Positions 16,055-24,559 of a DNA stretch of 64,000 nt are shown here, one piece after another; the stretch's first letter is position 1; each line of letters starts with the position of its first letter. Location of the stretch: the NCBI RefSeq assembly GCF_036195045.1, contig NZ_CP108100.1, forward strand, positions 806,001 to 870,000. The letters are read 5' to 3'. A model generated the notes under the pieces. The model ran no database searches and had not been told where the DNA came from. It was given only the letters and a program-made list of their open reading frames with translations. This stretch comes from Streptomyces sp. NBC_00236. GTDB lineage: Bacteria; Actinomycetota; Actinomycetes; Streptomycetales; Streptomycetaceae. The translations under genes and the position numbers were made by a program.

Positions 16055-16885
16055 ATGGCCACCACGGTTCCGTTCACCGTCGAGTCACCCCGAGGACCGC
16101 GGACCGTGTCCGTGGCGTACGAGCGGTCGGGTGCCGGTGAGCCGCTGCTGCTGCTCCACGGAATCGGCCACCACCGTCAGGCCTGGGACCCCGTGATCCC
16201 GGTCCTGGCCCTGGAACGGGATGTCATCGCCGTGGACCTGCCCGGCTTCGGCGCCTCTCCGGGTTTGCCCGATGACGTGGCGTACGACCTGACGACCGTG
16301 GCGCCGCTGCTCGGGAGCTTCTGCGAGGCGATCGGGGTGGACCGCCCCCACGTGGCGGGCAACTCGCTCGGCGGCCTGCTGGCGCTGGAGCTGGGCCGCG
16401 AGAAACTCGTACGCTCGGTGACCGCGCTCTCGCCCGCCGGTTTCTGGACGGATCCCGAGCGCCGGTACGCGTTCGGAACCCTCCGCGCCATGCGGCTCGC
16501 TGCGGAGTCGATGCCGCTGCCTCTCATCGAGCGCCTGTCCCGTAGCGCCGCCGGTCGCACCGTCCTGACCAGCACCATCTATGCCCGGCCCGGACGGCGC
16601 GCACCGGAGGCGGCCGTGTCCGAGACCCTCGCCCTGCGACGGGCGACCGGTTTCCACCGGACCCTGGCCGCCGGCAGGAGCGTCCGGTTCGCCGACGACG
16701 TGCCGGGGCTACCGGTGACCATCGCCTGGGGCGGCCATGACCGGCTCCTCCTGCGACGCCAGGGCATCCGGGCCAAGCACACCGTCCCCGGCGCCCGGCT
16801 GGTCCGGCTTCCCGGCTGCGGTCACGTCCCGATGAACGACGACCCGGCTCTGGTGGCGCGGGTGATTCTCGACACCAGCCGCTGA
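16055..16885 (+). CDS. Alpha/beta-fold hydrolase
   Basis: 276 residues with the full catalytic apparatus: oxyanion region LLLLHGIGHHRQAWD (about 31-45), nucleophile Ser104 in GNSLGG, acid Asp in WGGHDRLLL near 230, and His in GCGHVPMND near 262. It has no signal peptide and is cytosolic. The substrate is unknown; ester or haloalkane-type hydrolases share this architecture. The start ATG 16055 was preferred over 15986 because the intervening residues are not conserved-looking and a promoter box overlaps the upstream one. Its last 177 bp are overlapped antisense by the convergent transporter gene's tail. Confidence 0.88.
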   Translation: MATTVPFTVESPRGPRTVSVAYERSGAGEPLLLLHGIGHHRQAWDPVIPVLALERDVIAVDLPGFGASPGLPDDVAYDLTTVAPLLGSFCEAIGVDRPHVAGNSLGGLLALELGREKLVRSVTALSPAGFWTDPERRYAFGTLRAMRLAAESMPLPLIERLSRSAAGRTVLTSTIYARPGRRAPEAAVSETLALRRATGFHRTLAAGRSVRFADDVPGLPVTIAWGGHDRLLLRRQGIRAKHTVPGARLVRLPGCGHVPMNDDPALVARVILDTSR

Positions 16886-17791
16886 ATCCGCCACCCGCTC
16901 GCGGCCCCGCCGGCTCAGGACCCCCGAGCCGATCGCCACGCCGGCCCCGACCAGGCAGCTGCCCGCCGCCTGCGCGATGCCGTACGAACCGGAACCGACG
17001 AGCGGGGCGGTGAGCGCGGCGGCGACGGGGATCAGCCCGAGGAACAGCGTGGCGCGCTCCGCTCCGATGCGCTGCATCCCGCGGTACCAGCAGACGAAAC
17101 CGATCACCGTGACCACAGCCGCCTGCCAGAGCAGCGCGACCGCCTCGCCGGTCGTCGGAACCCGCACGAATCCCGCACCGTCGACCAGCAGCCCCAGGAC
17201 CGTGGACTCCGCCGCGGCGATCGCGCACACCGTGGCGGAGAGCAGCTTGGGTCCCAGCGGACGCAGCACCGGCACGGCGATGACCGCGAAGCCCACCTCG
17301 CCGGCCAGCGCACCGACGGAGAAGACGATGCCGGCCGTGTCGGTCTGCCCCCAGCCCTGAACGGTGAACGCGCCGACCGCGACCAGCGCCGCGGCGCTGA
17401 TAACGGCGCGGGTCGGCCTGCGCCCGGCCGCCAGGGGCACGAGGACGGCTACGAGGATCGGTGCGCATCCGACGAACACGCCCGGAACAGCCGGCTCCGC
17501 GGACCGTTCGGCCGCCAGAACGGCGAGGTTGAAGCCGACCATTCCCACAGCGGCGAGCAGGGCCAGCCTGCCCCACTGCCTGGCGGTGAGCCCACGGAGC
17601 ACGTCGGCCGGCCGGGGCTCACCGGCCCGGTTCAACAGCGGCAGGAGCAGCAGGGCGGCGAGGCCGTAGCGCAGCGCCTGACCGCCGGCGTACGGATAGT
17701 CGCCGAGGACACTGTTGGCGGTGAAGGAGGCACCTACGAGGACGGAGGCGAAGGCGGCGAGAGACGCGCCACGCAGATAGGTCACATTCAT
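16709..17791 (-). CDS. EamA/DMT-superfamily transporter with abnormal C-terminal extension
   Basis: 360 residues (start MNVTYLRGASL). Ten hydrophobic helices in two EamA repeats occupy about residues 1-295, the normal length of this drug/metabolite exporter family. Instead of stopping after the usual basic end (GVLSRRGRE), the frame runs on for about 65 hydrophilic residues read antisense through the 3' end of the hydrolase gene. The stop codon was probably lost, or a frameshift has occurred. It is divergent from a MocR-type regulator 47 bp away, a pairing common for amino-acid or vitamin B6-related exporters, so regulation by that protein is likely. Confidence 0.85.
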   Translation of the reverse strand: MNVTYLRGASLAAFASVLVGASFTANSVLGDYPYAGGQALRYGLAALLLLPLLNRAGEPRPADVLRGLTARQWGRLALLAAVGMVGFNLAVLAAERSAEPAVPGVFVGCAPILVAVLVPLAAGRRPTRAVISAAALVAVGAFTVQGWGQTDTAGIVFSVGALAGEVGFAVIAVPVLRPLGPKLLSATVCAIAAAESTVLGLLVDGAGFVRVPTTGEAVALLWQAAVVTVIGFVCWYRGMQRIGAERATLFLGLIPVAAALTAPLVGSGSYGIAQAAGSCLVGAGVAIGSGVLSRRGRERVADSAAGVENHPRHQSRVVVHRDVTAAGKPDQPGAGDGVLGPDALASQEEPVMAAPGDGHR

Positions 17792-17838
17792 GGCTTCGAC
17801 GCTAGGCCGCTGGACGGCCCGGTTTAAGGTCCACATTT

Positions 17839-19296
17839 ATGACGTCTTCGGGGACCACTTCGACGCCCGGTACGGACGGCGGTGCGCGGGAGTCCGTCTC
17901 GGCCGCCTGGGAACTGCTCCTCCCGGCCGCTTCGGCACCGGCCCGCGGGCGCGGACGGGCGCTGCAGTCCGCGCTGCGGGAGGCGGTCCGTTCCGGCCGT
18001 CTGGCGCCAGGGACCCGGCTGCCGTCGACCCGCGCGCTCGCCGCGGACCTCGGCGTCTCGCGCGGCCTGGTCACCGAGGCCTACGAACAGCTGACCGCCG
18101 AGAGCTATCTGCGCAGCGGGCACGGGGCGGGGACATGGGTGAGCGGGTCGGTGCGGGCGGCCAGGGGCGGCGCCCGCGATCTCGCTCCCCGCGCCCCCGG
18201 CACACGCGTCGACTTCCGGCCGGGCACGCCGGACCTCTCGCTCTTCCCGCGCGGCGCCTGGGCCGCCACCCATCGTTCGGTTCTCGGCCGGCTGCCGCAC
18301 AGCGCACTGGGTTATCCGGACCCGCGCGGGCTGCCGGAGCTGCGTGACGCGCTGGCCGCGCTGCTGACACGGCGCCGCGGGGTGGTGGCCGACCCGGAGC
18401 GCCTGCTGGTCTGCTCCGGCGTCGCCCAGGCAAGCACCCTGCTCGGCTTCGTCCTGCACGGACGCGGACTGACCACCGTCGGTGTCGAGGATCCCGGGAG
18501 CCCGGAGCACGCCGCCCTCTTCTCGTCGGCGGGGCTTGCCACGGCGCGACTGCCGCTCGATGACGAAGGACTGTCGATGGGGCACCTCGTGCGCTCCGGC
18601 GTGCGAGCCGTCGTGACCACTCCGGCCCATCAGTTCCCCACCGGAATCGCGTACTCCGCCGCTCGTCGCAGCCGGCTTCTGGACTGGGCCAGGGAGACGG
18701 ACGGCGTGATCGTGGAGGACGACTACGACGGCGACTTCCGCTACGACCGCGCCCCCGTCGGCGCCCTCCAGGGCCTCGACCCCGAGCATGTCGCGTACAC
18801 CGGCTCGGTGAGCAAGTCCCTGGCGCCCGGTCTGCGGCTCGGCTGGCTCCTGGCACCGGCATCGATGACGGACGAGATCGTCGACCGCAAGCGGACCATG
18901 GACATGGGCAATCCCGCCGTCGACCAGGCGGTGCTCGCCGACTTCATCGTCCGGGGCGGCTACGACCGGCAGTTGCGCCGCTGTCAGCGCGCCTACCGGG
19001 AGCGTCGTGACGTCCTGACGACCGCGCTCGCCGAGCACTTCCCGGGCGCCGAGGTCAGCGGTATCGCGGCGGGACTGCACGTCATCGCCCGACTGCCCGA
19101 ACGGTACGGCCCCGAAGCCGAGTTCGTGAGCCGCGCGGCGGAGGCCGGAATCGCTTTGCGGCCCCTCGACGACTGCCGCGACGTACGGTCCGCCGACGCC
19201 TCGGTGAGCCTGGTGATCGGCTACGCACACCTGCCGCCGGCGGACATCGCACACGGTGTCCGTCTGCTCGCAGCATGCCGGCGGAGCAGAGGCTGA
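17839..19296 (+). CDS. MocR-family regulator (GntR winged helix + class I aminotransferase domain)
   Basis: 485 residues. The N-terminal GntR-type winged helix (about 30-100) shows PSTRALAADLGVSRGLVTEAYEQL. The aminotransferase-like domain (about 125-475) has the PLP lysine Lys326 in YTGSVSKSLAPGLR and the Asp pair in EDDYDGDFRYD. MocR proteins use PLP as a sensor and act as autoregulators. The divergent EamA transporter is its likely target; both promoters must lie in the 47-bp gap. Its TGA stop is located inside the first unit of a 28-bp tandem repeat array. Confidence 0.92.
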   Translation: MTSSGTTSTPGTDGGARESVSAAWELLLPAASAPARGRGRALQSALREAVRSGRLAPGTRLPSTRALAADLGVSRGLVTEAYEQLTAESYLRSGHGAGTWVSGSVRAARGGARDLAPRAPGTRVDFRPGTPDLSLFPRGAWAATHRSVLGRLPHSALGYPDPRGLPELRDALAALLTRRRGVVADPERLLVCSGVAQASTLLGFVLHGRGLTTVGVEDPGSPEHAALFSSAGLATARLPLDDEGLSMGHLVRSGVRAVVTTPAHQFPTGIAYSAARRSRLLDWARETDGVIVEDDYDGDFRYDRAPVGALQGLDPEHVAYTGSVSKSLAPGLRLGWLLAPASMTDEIVDRKRTMDMGNPAVDQAVLADFIVRGGYDRQLRRCQRAYRERRDVLTTALAEHFPGAEVSGIAAGLHVIARLPERYGPEAEFVSRAAEAGIALRPLDDCRDVRSADASVSLVIGYAHLPPADIAHGVRLLAACRRSRG

Positions 19297-19432
19297 ACGG
19301 ACTGCCGGGCGGAGCGGAGGCTGAACGGACTGCTGGGCGGAACGGAGGCTGAACGGACTGCTGGGCGGAACGGAAGCTGAACGGACTGCTGGGCGGAACG
19401 GAAGCTGAACGGGCTGCCGGGCGGCGGGGGCG
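19279..19432 (+). repeat. 28-bp tandem direct repeat, five copies
   Basis: The sub-motif ctgaacgg recurs exactly every 28 bp (19293, 19321, 19349, 19377, 19405) in near-identical units, and the first unit overlaps the stop codon of the MocR gene. The units are contiguous with no spacers, so this is not a CRISPR. The rest of the 300-bp gap up to 19596 shows nothing else recognisable except the ribosome site of the next gene. Confidence 0.9.
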
Positions 19433-19596
19433 AACTCCGGTGGCGGACGCCGAACGGACTCCCGATCGGCCAAGGGCGGCCTGCCGGGCAGGCGGGCCCC
19501 GGTATTCACCTGGTGTTGGTGTGTCCGCCTCCGTCGGGCGCGAGGGTGGCCCGGTCGCTCAGCAGTCCGTACGTCCGACCCGCCGGAGGCCTCCCG

Positions 19597-21181
19597 ATGC
19601 CGTACCGTCCGCGAATCCCGTCCCCCGACCGCCGTACCGTGCTGCGCGGTTCGCTGGTGGCCACGGCCGCTCTCGCCCTCCCCGCGGCGGGTGCGGCCGC
19701 TCCGGCCTTCGCGCGGTCCGGCCGTCCCGATGCGGCCTGGGGTGTGCAGGTCGGTGATGTCACCTCGTCCTCGGCTCTGGTCTGGGTACGTTCCGACCGG
19801 CCGGCCAGGATGGTGGTCGAGACGTCGGCGACCGAGTCGTTCCGGCGCGCCCGCACCTGGCACGGCCCGCTGCTGGGTGCGGGGACGGACTTCACCGGAA
19901 CGACGCCCCTGTACGGGCTGCCGCCCGGCGAGCAGGTGCACTACCGGGTGACGCTCGCCGCCCCGGACGACCCCCGCCGTACCGGCGAACCGGTGTACGG
20001 CACGTTCCGGACCGCGTCCGCACGCCGCCGCGACGGTGTGCGGTTCCTGTGGTCCGGCGACATCGCGGGCCAGGGATGGGGCATCAACCCGGACATCGGG
20101 GGTTACCGGGTCTACGACGAGATGCGCCGCCTCGACTGACCCCGACTTCTTCCTCTGCAGCGGGGACAACATCTACGCGGACGGGGTCATCGAGCCGAGT
20201 GTGACGCTGCCCGACGGGCGTGTCTGGCACAACGTCACCACCGAGGAGAAGGCGAAGGTCGCCGAGACACTCGCCGAGTACCGGGGGAACTTCCGCTACA
20301 ACCTGCTGGACGACAACCTCCGCAGGTTCAACGCACAGGTGCCGTCGGTGATCCAGTGGGACGACCACGAGGTGCGCAACAACTGGTACCCCGGGCAGAT
20401 CCTCGACGACGCCCGGTACACCGAGAAGAACGTGGACGTGCTGGCGGCACGCTCGACGCAGGCGTTCGGGGAGTACTTCCCGGTGTCGGCCCCGCACGGC
20501 TCAGCGGGCGGCGGCAGGGTCCACCGGGTGGTGCGGCACGGCCCGCTGCTCGACCTGTTCGTCCTGGACATGCGGACGTTCCGCAACGCCAACTCCCCCG
20601 GCCGGCGGCCCGACGACACCACCGGAATCCTCGGCGCCGAGCAGTTGGCCTGGCTCAAGAGGGAGCTGTCGAAGTCCCGGGCGGTGTGGAAGGTGATCGC
20701 CGCGGACATGCCGCTGGGACTGGTGGTCGCCGACGGCGCGACGAACTTCGAGGCCGTGGCGCAGGGCGACCCCGGGGCCCCGCTCGGCCGCGAACTGCAG
20801 ATCGCCGAACTCCTGCGGTTCATCAAGCACCGCAGGATCACCGGCACGGTGTGGCTGACGGCGGACGTGCACTACACATCAGCCCAGCACTATGCCCCCG
20901 AGCGGGCGGCGTTCAAGGACTTCGCACCGTTCTGGGAGTTCGTCACGGGACCGCTGGCGGCCGGCCAGTTCCCCTCGAACGCGCTCGACGGCACGTTCGG
21001 ACCCGATCAGGTGTTCGTTCAGGCTCCCGACCGGGCAAACGTCTCGCCGATGGAGACACCTGCGCTCTTCGGCGAGGTGGACATCGACGGTGACAGCGGC
21101 GAGTTGACCGTACGCCTTCGGGAACAGGGCGGATCCGTCCTGTTCCGCAAGGTGCTCCAGCCGGGACGCGTGGGGCAGTGA
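19597..21181 (+). pseudogene. phoD: PhoD-type alkaline phosphatase, disrupted by a 4-bp insertion
   Basis: The N-terminal frame (19597-20139) starts with a twin-arginine signal (PDRRTVLRGSLVATAALALP, residues about 9-28, cleavage after AFA). It continues with the PhoD N-terminal beta domain (WGVQVGDVTSSSALVWVR) and SGDIAGQGWGI. It ends at a TGA after MRRLD. The second frame carries on at once with PDFFLCSGDNIYADG and the catalytic metal-binding residues (IQWDDHEVRNN, TADVHYTS) to 21181. Removing the four bases tgac at about 20137-20140, which repeat the preceding bases, restores one continuous protein of about 525 residues. As read, the enzyme is broken: the exported N-terminal part lacks the active site. 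It has a GGAGG ribosome site. Family role: exported phosphodiesterase/phosphatase for phosphate scavenging. Confidence 0.88.
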
Positions 21182-21371
21182 GCGGGGCGGCTCGGGCCGA
21201 CGGCGGCACAGGCGCGGATTGGGGCACCTCGCGTTCGTTCCCGGCCCGAACCTCGCTCAAAATCGACTTGCCAACCGGACAAAAACAGACGATAGGCGAC
21301 TAGATCCACACTTAACCCATCGGTCACAAGGCGTTCGTGATCAGGCAACACCGCTCGGTCACAGTGAAGTC

Positions 21372-22766
21372 ATGACTGATGCGATCTCCGCGAAGAGCGC
21401 CCGCCGCCCCCACCACTGGCGGCGGGACCTCATTGAGCTTGCCGCCCTGTTCACCGCCGTCGCCGTCGCCGACGCGATCGCCAACCTGATCGGGCACCAG
21501 CCCGACGGCCCCTATCTGCTCATCGCCTCGGCGGTGGCGCTGACCGCCACCGCCGCCTTCCACACCTGGTGGGCACGTCGGCACAGTCACGCGCCACCGC
21601 CGGATGCCGAGGGCCTCGCGGCCCCGGACGCCCCGGCCGTGCGGGCCGACACGTCGCCGGACGCCGCTCCGACCGAGACGGTGCTGTGGCGGATGCGGAC
21701 CACGGTCCGGGACGCGCCCGGCAGCCTGGCCGCACTCTGCACCGTGCTGGCCCGCCACCGGATCGACATCCTGACCCTGCAGACCCACCCGCTGGCCGAA
21801 GGAACGGTCGACGAGTTCCTGCTGCGCGCCCCCGCCTCGCTGCCCGCCGCCCAGCTGACCCGCGCCATCTCGGAAGCCGGCGGCAGCTCCACCTGGATCG
21901 AGCGCGCCGACGCCCACGATCTGGTGGACGCCCCGACCCGGGTGCTCGGCCTCGCGACCCGCACCGCCCTGGACGCGGCCGAACTCCCCCTCGCCCTGCG
22001 CCAGCTGCTCGGCCGCTGCACCATCCACTCGCTCCCCGCCGTGTCCATCACCGGGCGTGCCACCGGTGAGTCCGCACCCGTGGAAGGCGTGCTGGAGGAG
22101 ACGGTGATGCGGCTGCGTGATCCGTCGGGCGGCGTCATCACCGTCGAGCGGCCCTATCTGCCCTTCACACCCACGGAGTTCGCCAGGGCGCGCGCGCTGG
22201 TCGAGCTCGATGCGCGGCTCGGCCCGCGCGTCCCGCGCAGCGAGCACGTGCTCACCCTGCCCGAGGGCAACGCGATCACCGTACGCCGGGCAGACGGGGA
22301 CGACCTGGAAGCGGCCCGGGCCATGCACGACCGCTGCTCGGAACAGACCCTGCGGCTGCGCTACCACGGACCGGTCCGCGATGCCGACCGCTATCTCGAG
22401 CACCTGCTGAGCCCGCGCTTCGGGCGCACCCTCGCCGTGCAGACGGCCTCCGGCCGGACGGTGGCCCTGGGCCATCTCCTCTGGGACGGCGACGAGACCG
22501 AGGTCGCCCTGCTCGTCGAGGACGACTGGCAGCGACGCGGCATCGGCTCCGAGCTGCTGGGCCGCCTGGTGGCGCTCGCCGTCGAGGCCGGCTGCGAGAG
22601 CGTCTACGCCGTCACCCAGGCGTCGAACACCGGCATGGTCGCCGCCATGCGCGCGCTCTCGCTGCCGCTCGACTACCAGATCGAGGAGGGCACGCTCGTG
22701 ATCACCGCCCGGCTGGGCGCGGCCGCGGCGCGTTCCCTGCCGCCGTACGAGCGGGCGGAGCACTGA
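21372..22766 (+). CDS. Membrane-anchored ACT-GNAT fusion protein
   Basis: 464 residues in three parts. Two hydrophobic helices are at about 18-40 and 46-64. An ACT-like regulatory domain (about 100-175; TTVRDAPGSLAALCTVLARHRIDIL) belongs to the type that binds amino acids. The C-terminal GNAT acetyltransferase domain (about 298-455) has the acetyl-CoA loop VEDDWQRRGIGSELL. The arrangement suggests an acetyltransferase whose activity responds to an amino acid at the membrane (inference). It resembles the C-terminal part of Pat-type protein acetyltransferases only in general order. Start ATG 21372; the upstream 190 bp hold two direct copies of tcggtcaca 31 bp apart, a possible control site. Its 3' end overlaps the convergent PLP gene by 65 bp. 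Confidence 0.8.
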   Translation: MTDAISAKSARRPHHWRRDLIELAALFTAVAVADAIANLIGHQPDGPYLLIASAVALTATAAFHTWWARRHSHAPPPDAEGLAAPDAPAVRADTSPDAAPTETVLWRMRTTVRDAPGSLAALCTVLARHRIDILTLQTHPLAEGTVDEFLLRAPASLPAAQLTRAISEAGGSSTWIERADAHDLVDAPTRVLGLATRTALDAAELPLALRQLLGRCTIHSLPAVSITGRATGESAPVEGVLEETVMRLRDPSGGVITVERPYLPFTPTEFARARALVELDARLGPRVPRSEHVLTLPEGNAITVRRADGDDLEAARAMHDRCSEQTLRLRYHGPVRDADRYLEHLLSPRFGRTLAVQTASGRTVALGHLLWDGDETEVALLVEDDWQRRGIGSELLGRLVALAVEAGCESVYAVTQASNTGMVAAMRALSLPLDYQIEEGTLVITARLGAAAARSLPPYERAEH

Positions 22767-23943
22767 CCGTCCGGCGTACGGGCTCCTCGGCGCTCAACGC
22801 CTGACACAGGTCGGCCCACAGGTCCTCGACGTCCTCCAGCCCGACCGACATGCGCAGCAGCCGGTCGCCGACGCCCGAGGACTGCCGGTCTCCCTCATCC
22901 ACGATGCGGTGGCTGATGGAGGCCGGGTGCTGGATGAGGGTGTCGACACTGCCGAGACTGACCGCGGGCGTGATCAGCCGTACGGCGGCGATCACCCCGT
23001 GCGGGTCCCCGTACACCTCGAAGGAGACCATCGCGCCGCCCAGTTCCGGGTAGTGGACTCGGGCGATCCGCGGGTCGGCGGTGAGCCGGCGGGCGAGTTC
23101 CGCGGCGTTCGCCGACGCGGCCCGGACACGCACCGGCAGCGTGGCGAGACCGCGCAGCAGCAGATAGCCCGCCATCGGGTGGAGCACCCCGCCGGTGGCG
23201 AAGCGCACCTGCCGCAGCCGGGCCGCGAACTCCTCGTCACAGGCGACGACTCCGCCCATCACGTCCCCGTGGCCCCCCAGGTACTTCGTCGCACTGTGCA
23301 GCACGATCCGTGCCCCGTGCTCGACCGGCCGCTGGAGAACCGGAGTGGCGAAGGTGTTGTCGACCAGGAGCGGCACCGAGCCGCAGGAATGGGCGACCGC
23401 CCGGATGTCCACCTCGGCAAGGGTCGGGTTGGCGGGTGTCTCGACGATCACCAGCCCGGTGTCGGGGCGGATCGCGTCGGCGATCCCCGCGGGGTCGGTC
23501 CAGGTCACCTCCGTACCGAGGAGCCCGGCGCCCAGGAGATGGTCGCTGCAGCCGTAGAGCGGTCGGACGGCCACCACATGACGCAGCCCCATGCTCGCGC
23601 GGGCCAGCAGAACGGCGGTGAGCGCGGCCATCCCGCTGGCGAACGCCACGGCGCTCGCGGTCCCTTCGAGCCGCGCCAGGGCCGTCTCGAACCGGGCGGT
23701 GGTCGGGTTGTCGAGCCGGGCGTAGACCGGCGGCCCGTCGAGCCTGGCGCCGGTCGCGGCGAAGGAGTCGATCCGTTCCGCCTCACCCCTGGAGTCGTAC
23801 GAGGGGTAAGTGGTGGACAGGTCGATCGGCGGTGCGTGCAGGCCGAGGGCGGCGAGGTCTTCGCGTCCGGCGTGCACGGCTTCGGTGGCCTGCGCCCGGT
23901 ACGGGAGTGCCGTCGGGGGCGCCATCGAGAATTCGTCGTCCAT
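22702..23943 (-). CDS. Cys/Met-metabolism PLP enzyme (methionine gamma-lyase/cystathionine gamma-synthase type)
   Basis: 413 residues of the trans-sulfuration fold-type I family. PLP lysine is Lys220 in HSATKYLGGHGDVMGG; VYARLDNPTTARFETALA, the SGMAA loop and DNTFATPVLQRP are all family signatures. Members eliminate or replace the gamma substituent of Met, homocysteine or O-acylhomoserine; which of these cannot be decided here. A divergent Lrp regulator 59 bp away fits a methionine gamma-lyase-type catabolic role (inference). The basic, proline-rich C-terminal tail of about 30 residues is read antisense through the end of the GNAT gene. Confidence 0.88.
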   Translation of the reverse strand: MDDEFSMAPPTALPYRAQATEAVHAGREDLAALGLHAPPIDLSTTYPSYDSRGEAERIDSFAATGARLDGPPVYARLDNPTTARFETALARLEGTASAVAFASGMAALTAVLLARASMGLRHVVAVRPLYGCSDHLLGAGLLGTEVTWTDPAGIADAIRPDTGLVIVETPANPTLAEVDIRAVAHSCGSVPLLVDNTFATPVLQRPVEHGARIVLHSATKYLGGHGDVMGGVVACDEEFAARLRQVRFATGGVLHPMAGYLLLRGLATLPVRVRAASANAAELARRLTADPRIARVHYPELGGAMVSFEVYGDPHGVIAAVRLITPAVSLGSVDTLIQHPASISHRIVDEGDRQSSGVGDRLLRMSVGLEDVEDLWADLCQALSAEEPVRRTVSAPPARTAAGNAPRPRPAGR

Positions 23944-23966
23944 GAGCCCACTCTGAACAACGACCG

Positions 23967-23986
23967 GGACATTGCGGAGAATGTCC
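23967..23986. promoter_or_regulatory. Candidate Lrp operator between the PLP enzyme and Lrp genes
   Basis: Perfect 7-bp inverted repeat ggacatt (23967-23973) / aatgtcc (23980-23986) with a 6-bp spacer, in the middle of the 59-bp divergent gap. Confidence 0.6.
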
Positions 23987-24002
23987 GTGCTACGTTCGGC
24001 AG

Positions 24003-24524
24003 ATGACCGATTCCGTCGCTCTCGACACGGTGGATCTGCACATTCTGCGGCTTCTGCAGAACGATGCCCGGACCACGTACCGCGAGCTCGCCGCCGAGGT
24101 CGGGGTCGCCCCTTCGACCTGTCTGGACCGGGTCGCCAGACTGCGCCGCACAGGCGTCATTCTCGGCCATCAGCTGCGACTGGACCCGGCCAGGCTGGGC
24201 CGCGGTCTGGAGGCGCTCCTGTCCGTGCAGGTCCGGCCGCACCGCCGGGAACTCATCGGCCCGTTCGTCGACCGGATCAGGACACTGCCCGAGTCGCGTG
24301 CGCTCTTCCATCTGACCGGCCCCGACGATTACCTGGTCCATGTGGCGGTGACCGACACCGCCGATCTCCAGCGTCTGGTCCTGGACGAGTTCACCTCGCG
24401 CCGTGAAGTCGCCCGTGTGGAGACGCGGTTGATATTCCAGCAGTGGGAATGCGGCCCGCTGCTGCCGCCCCCGTCCCGGACGGCCGAGGACGGTCGGAGC
24501 CAGGCCCGTACTGCCGATCGGTAG
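24003..24524 (+). CDS. Lrp/AsnC-family transcriptional regulator
   Basis: 173 residues. The N-terminal AsnC-type helix-turn-helix (about 8-60) shows TVDLHILRLLQNDARTTYRELAAEVGVAPSTCLDRVARL; the C-terminal RAM effector domain (about 75-155) ends in LVLDEFTSRREVARVETRL. It is expected to bind an amino acid and to control the divergent gamma-lyase/synthase gene from the palindrome in their shared gap. The last 15 residues are a hydrophilic extension. The DUF885 gene follows after 35 bp on the same strand and could be partly read through. Confidence 0.92.
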   Translation: MTDSVALDTVDLHILRLLQNDARTTYRELAAEVGVAPSTCLDRVARLRRTGVILGHQLRLDPARLGRGLEALLSVQVRPHRRELIGPFVDRIRTLPESRALFHLTGPDDYLVHVAVTDTADLQRLVLDEFTSRREVARVETRLIFQQWECGPLLPPPSRTAEDGRSQARTADR

Positions 24525-24559
24525 TGACGCGAAGGCCCTCCCCGTACGAGGATGTCCAC

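Noticed and set aside
19279..19432. Repeat array considered as CRISPR
   Set aside because: The units are contiguous without spacers and no cas genes are present.
17824..20172. Long minus-strand frame over the MocR gene, the repeat array and the PhoD start
   Set aside because: It is antisense to real coding sequence. The 28-bp repeats give its repetitive middle, with no domain or start signal.
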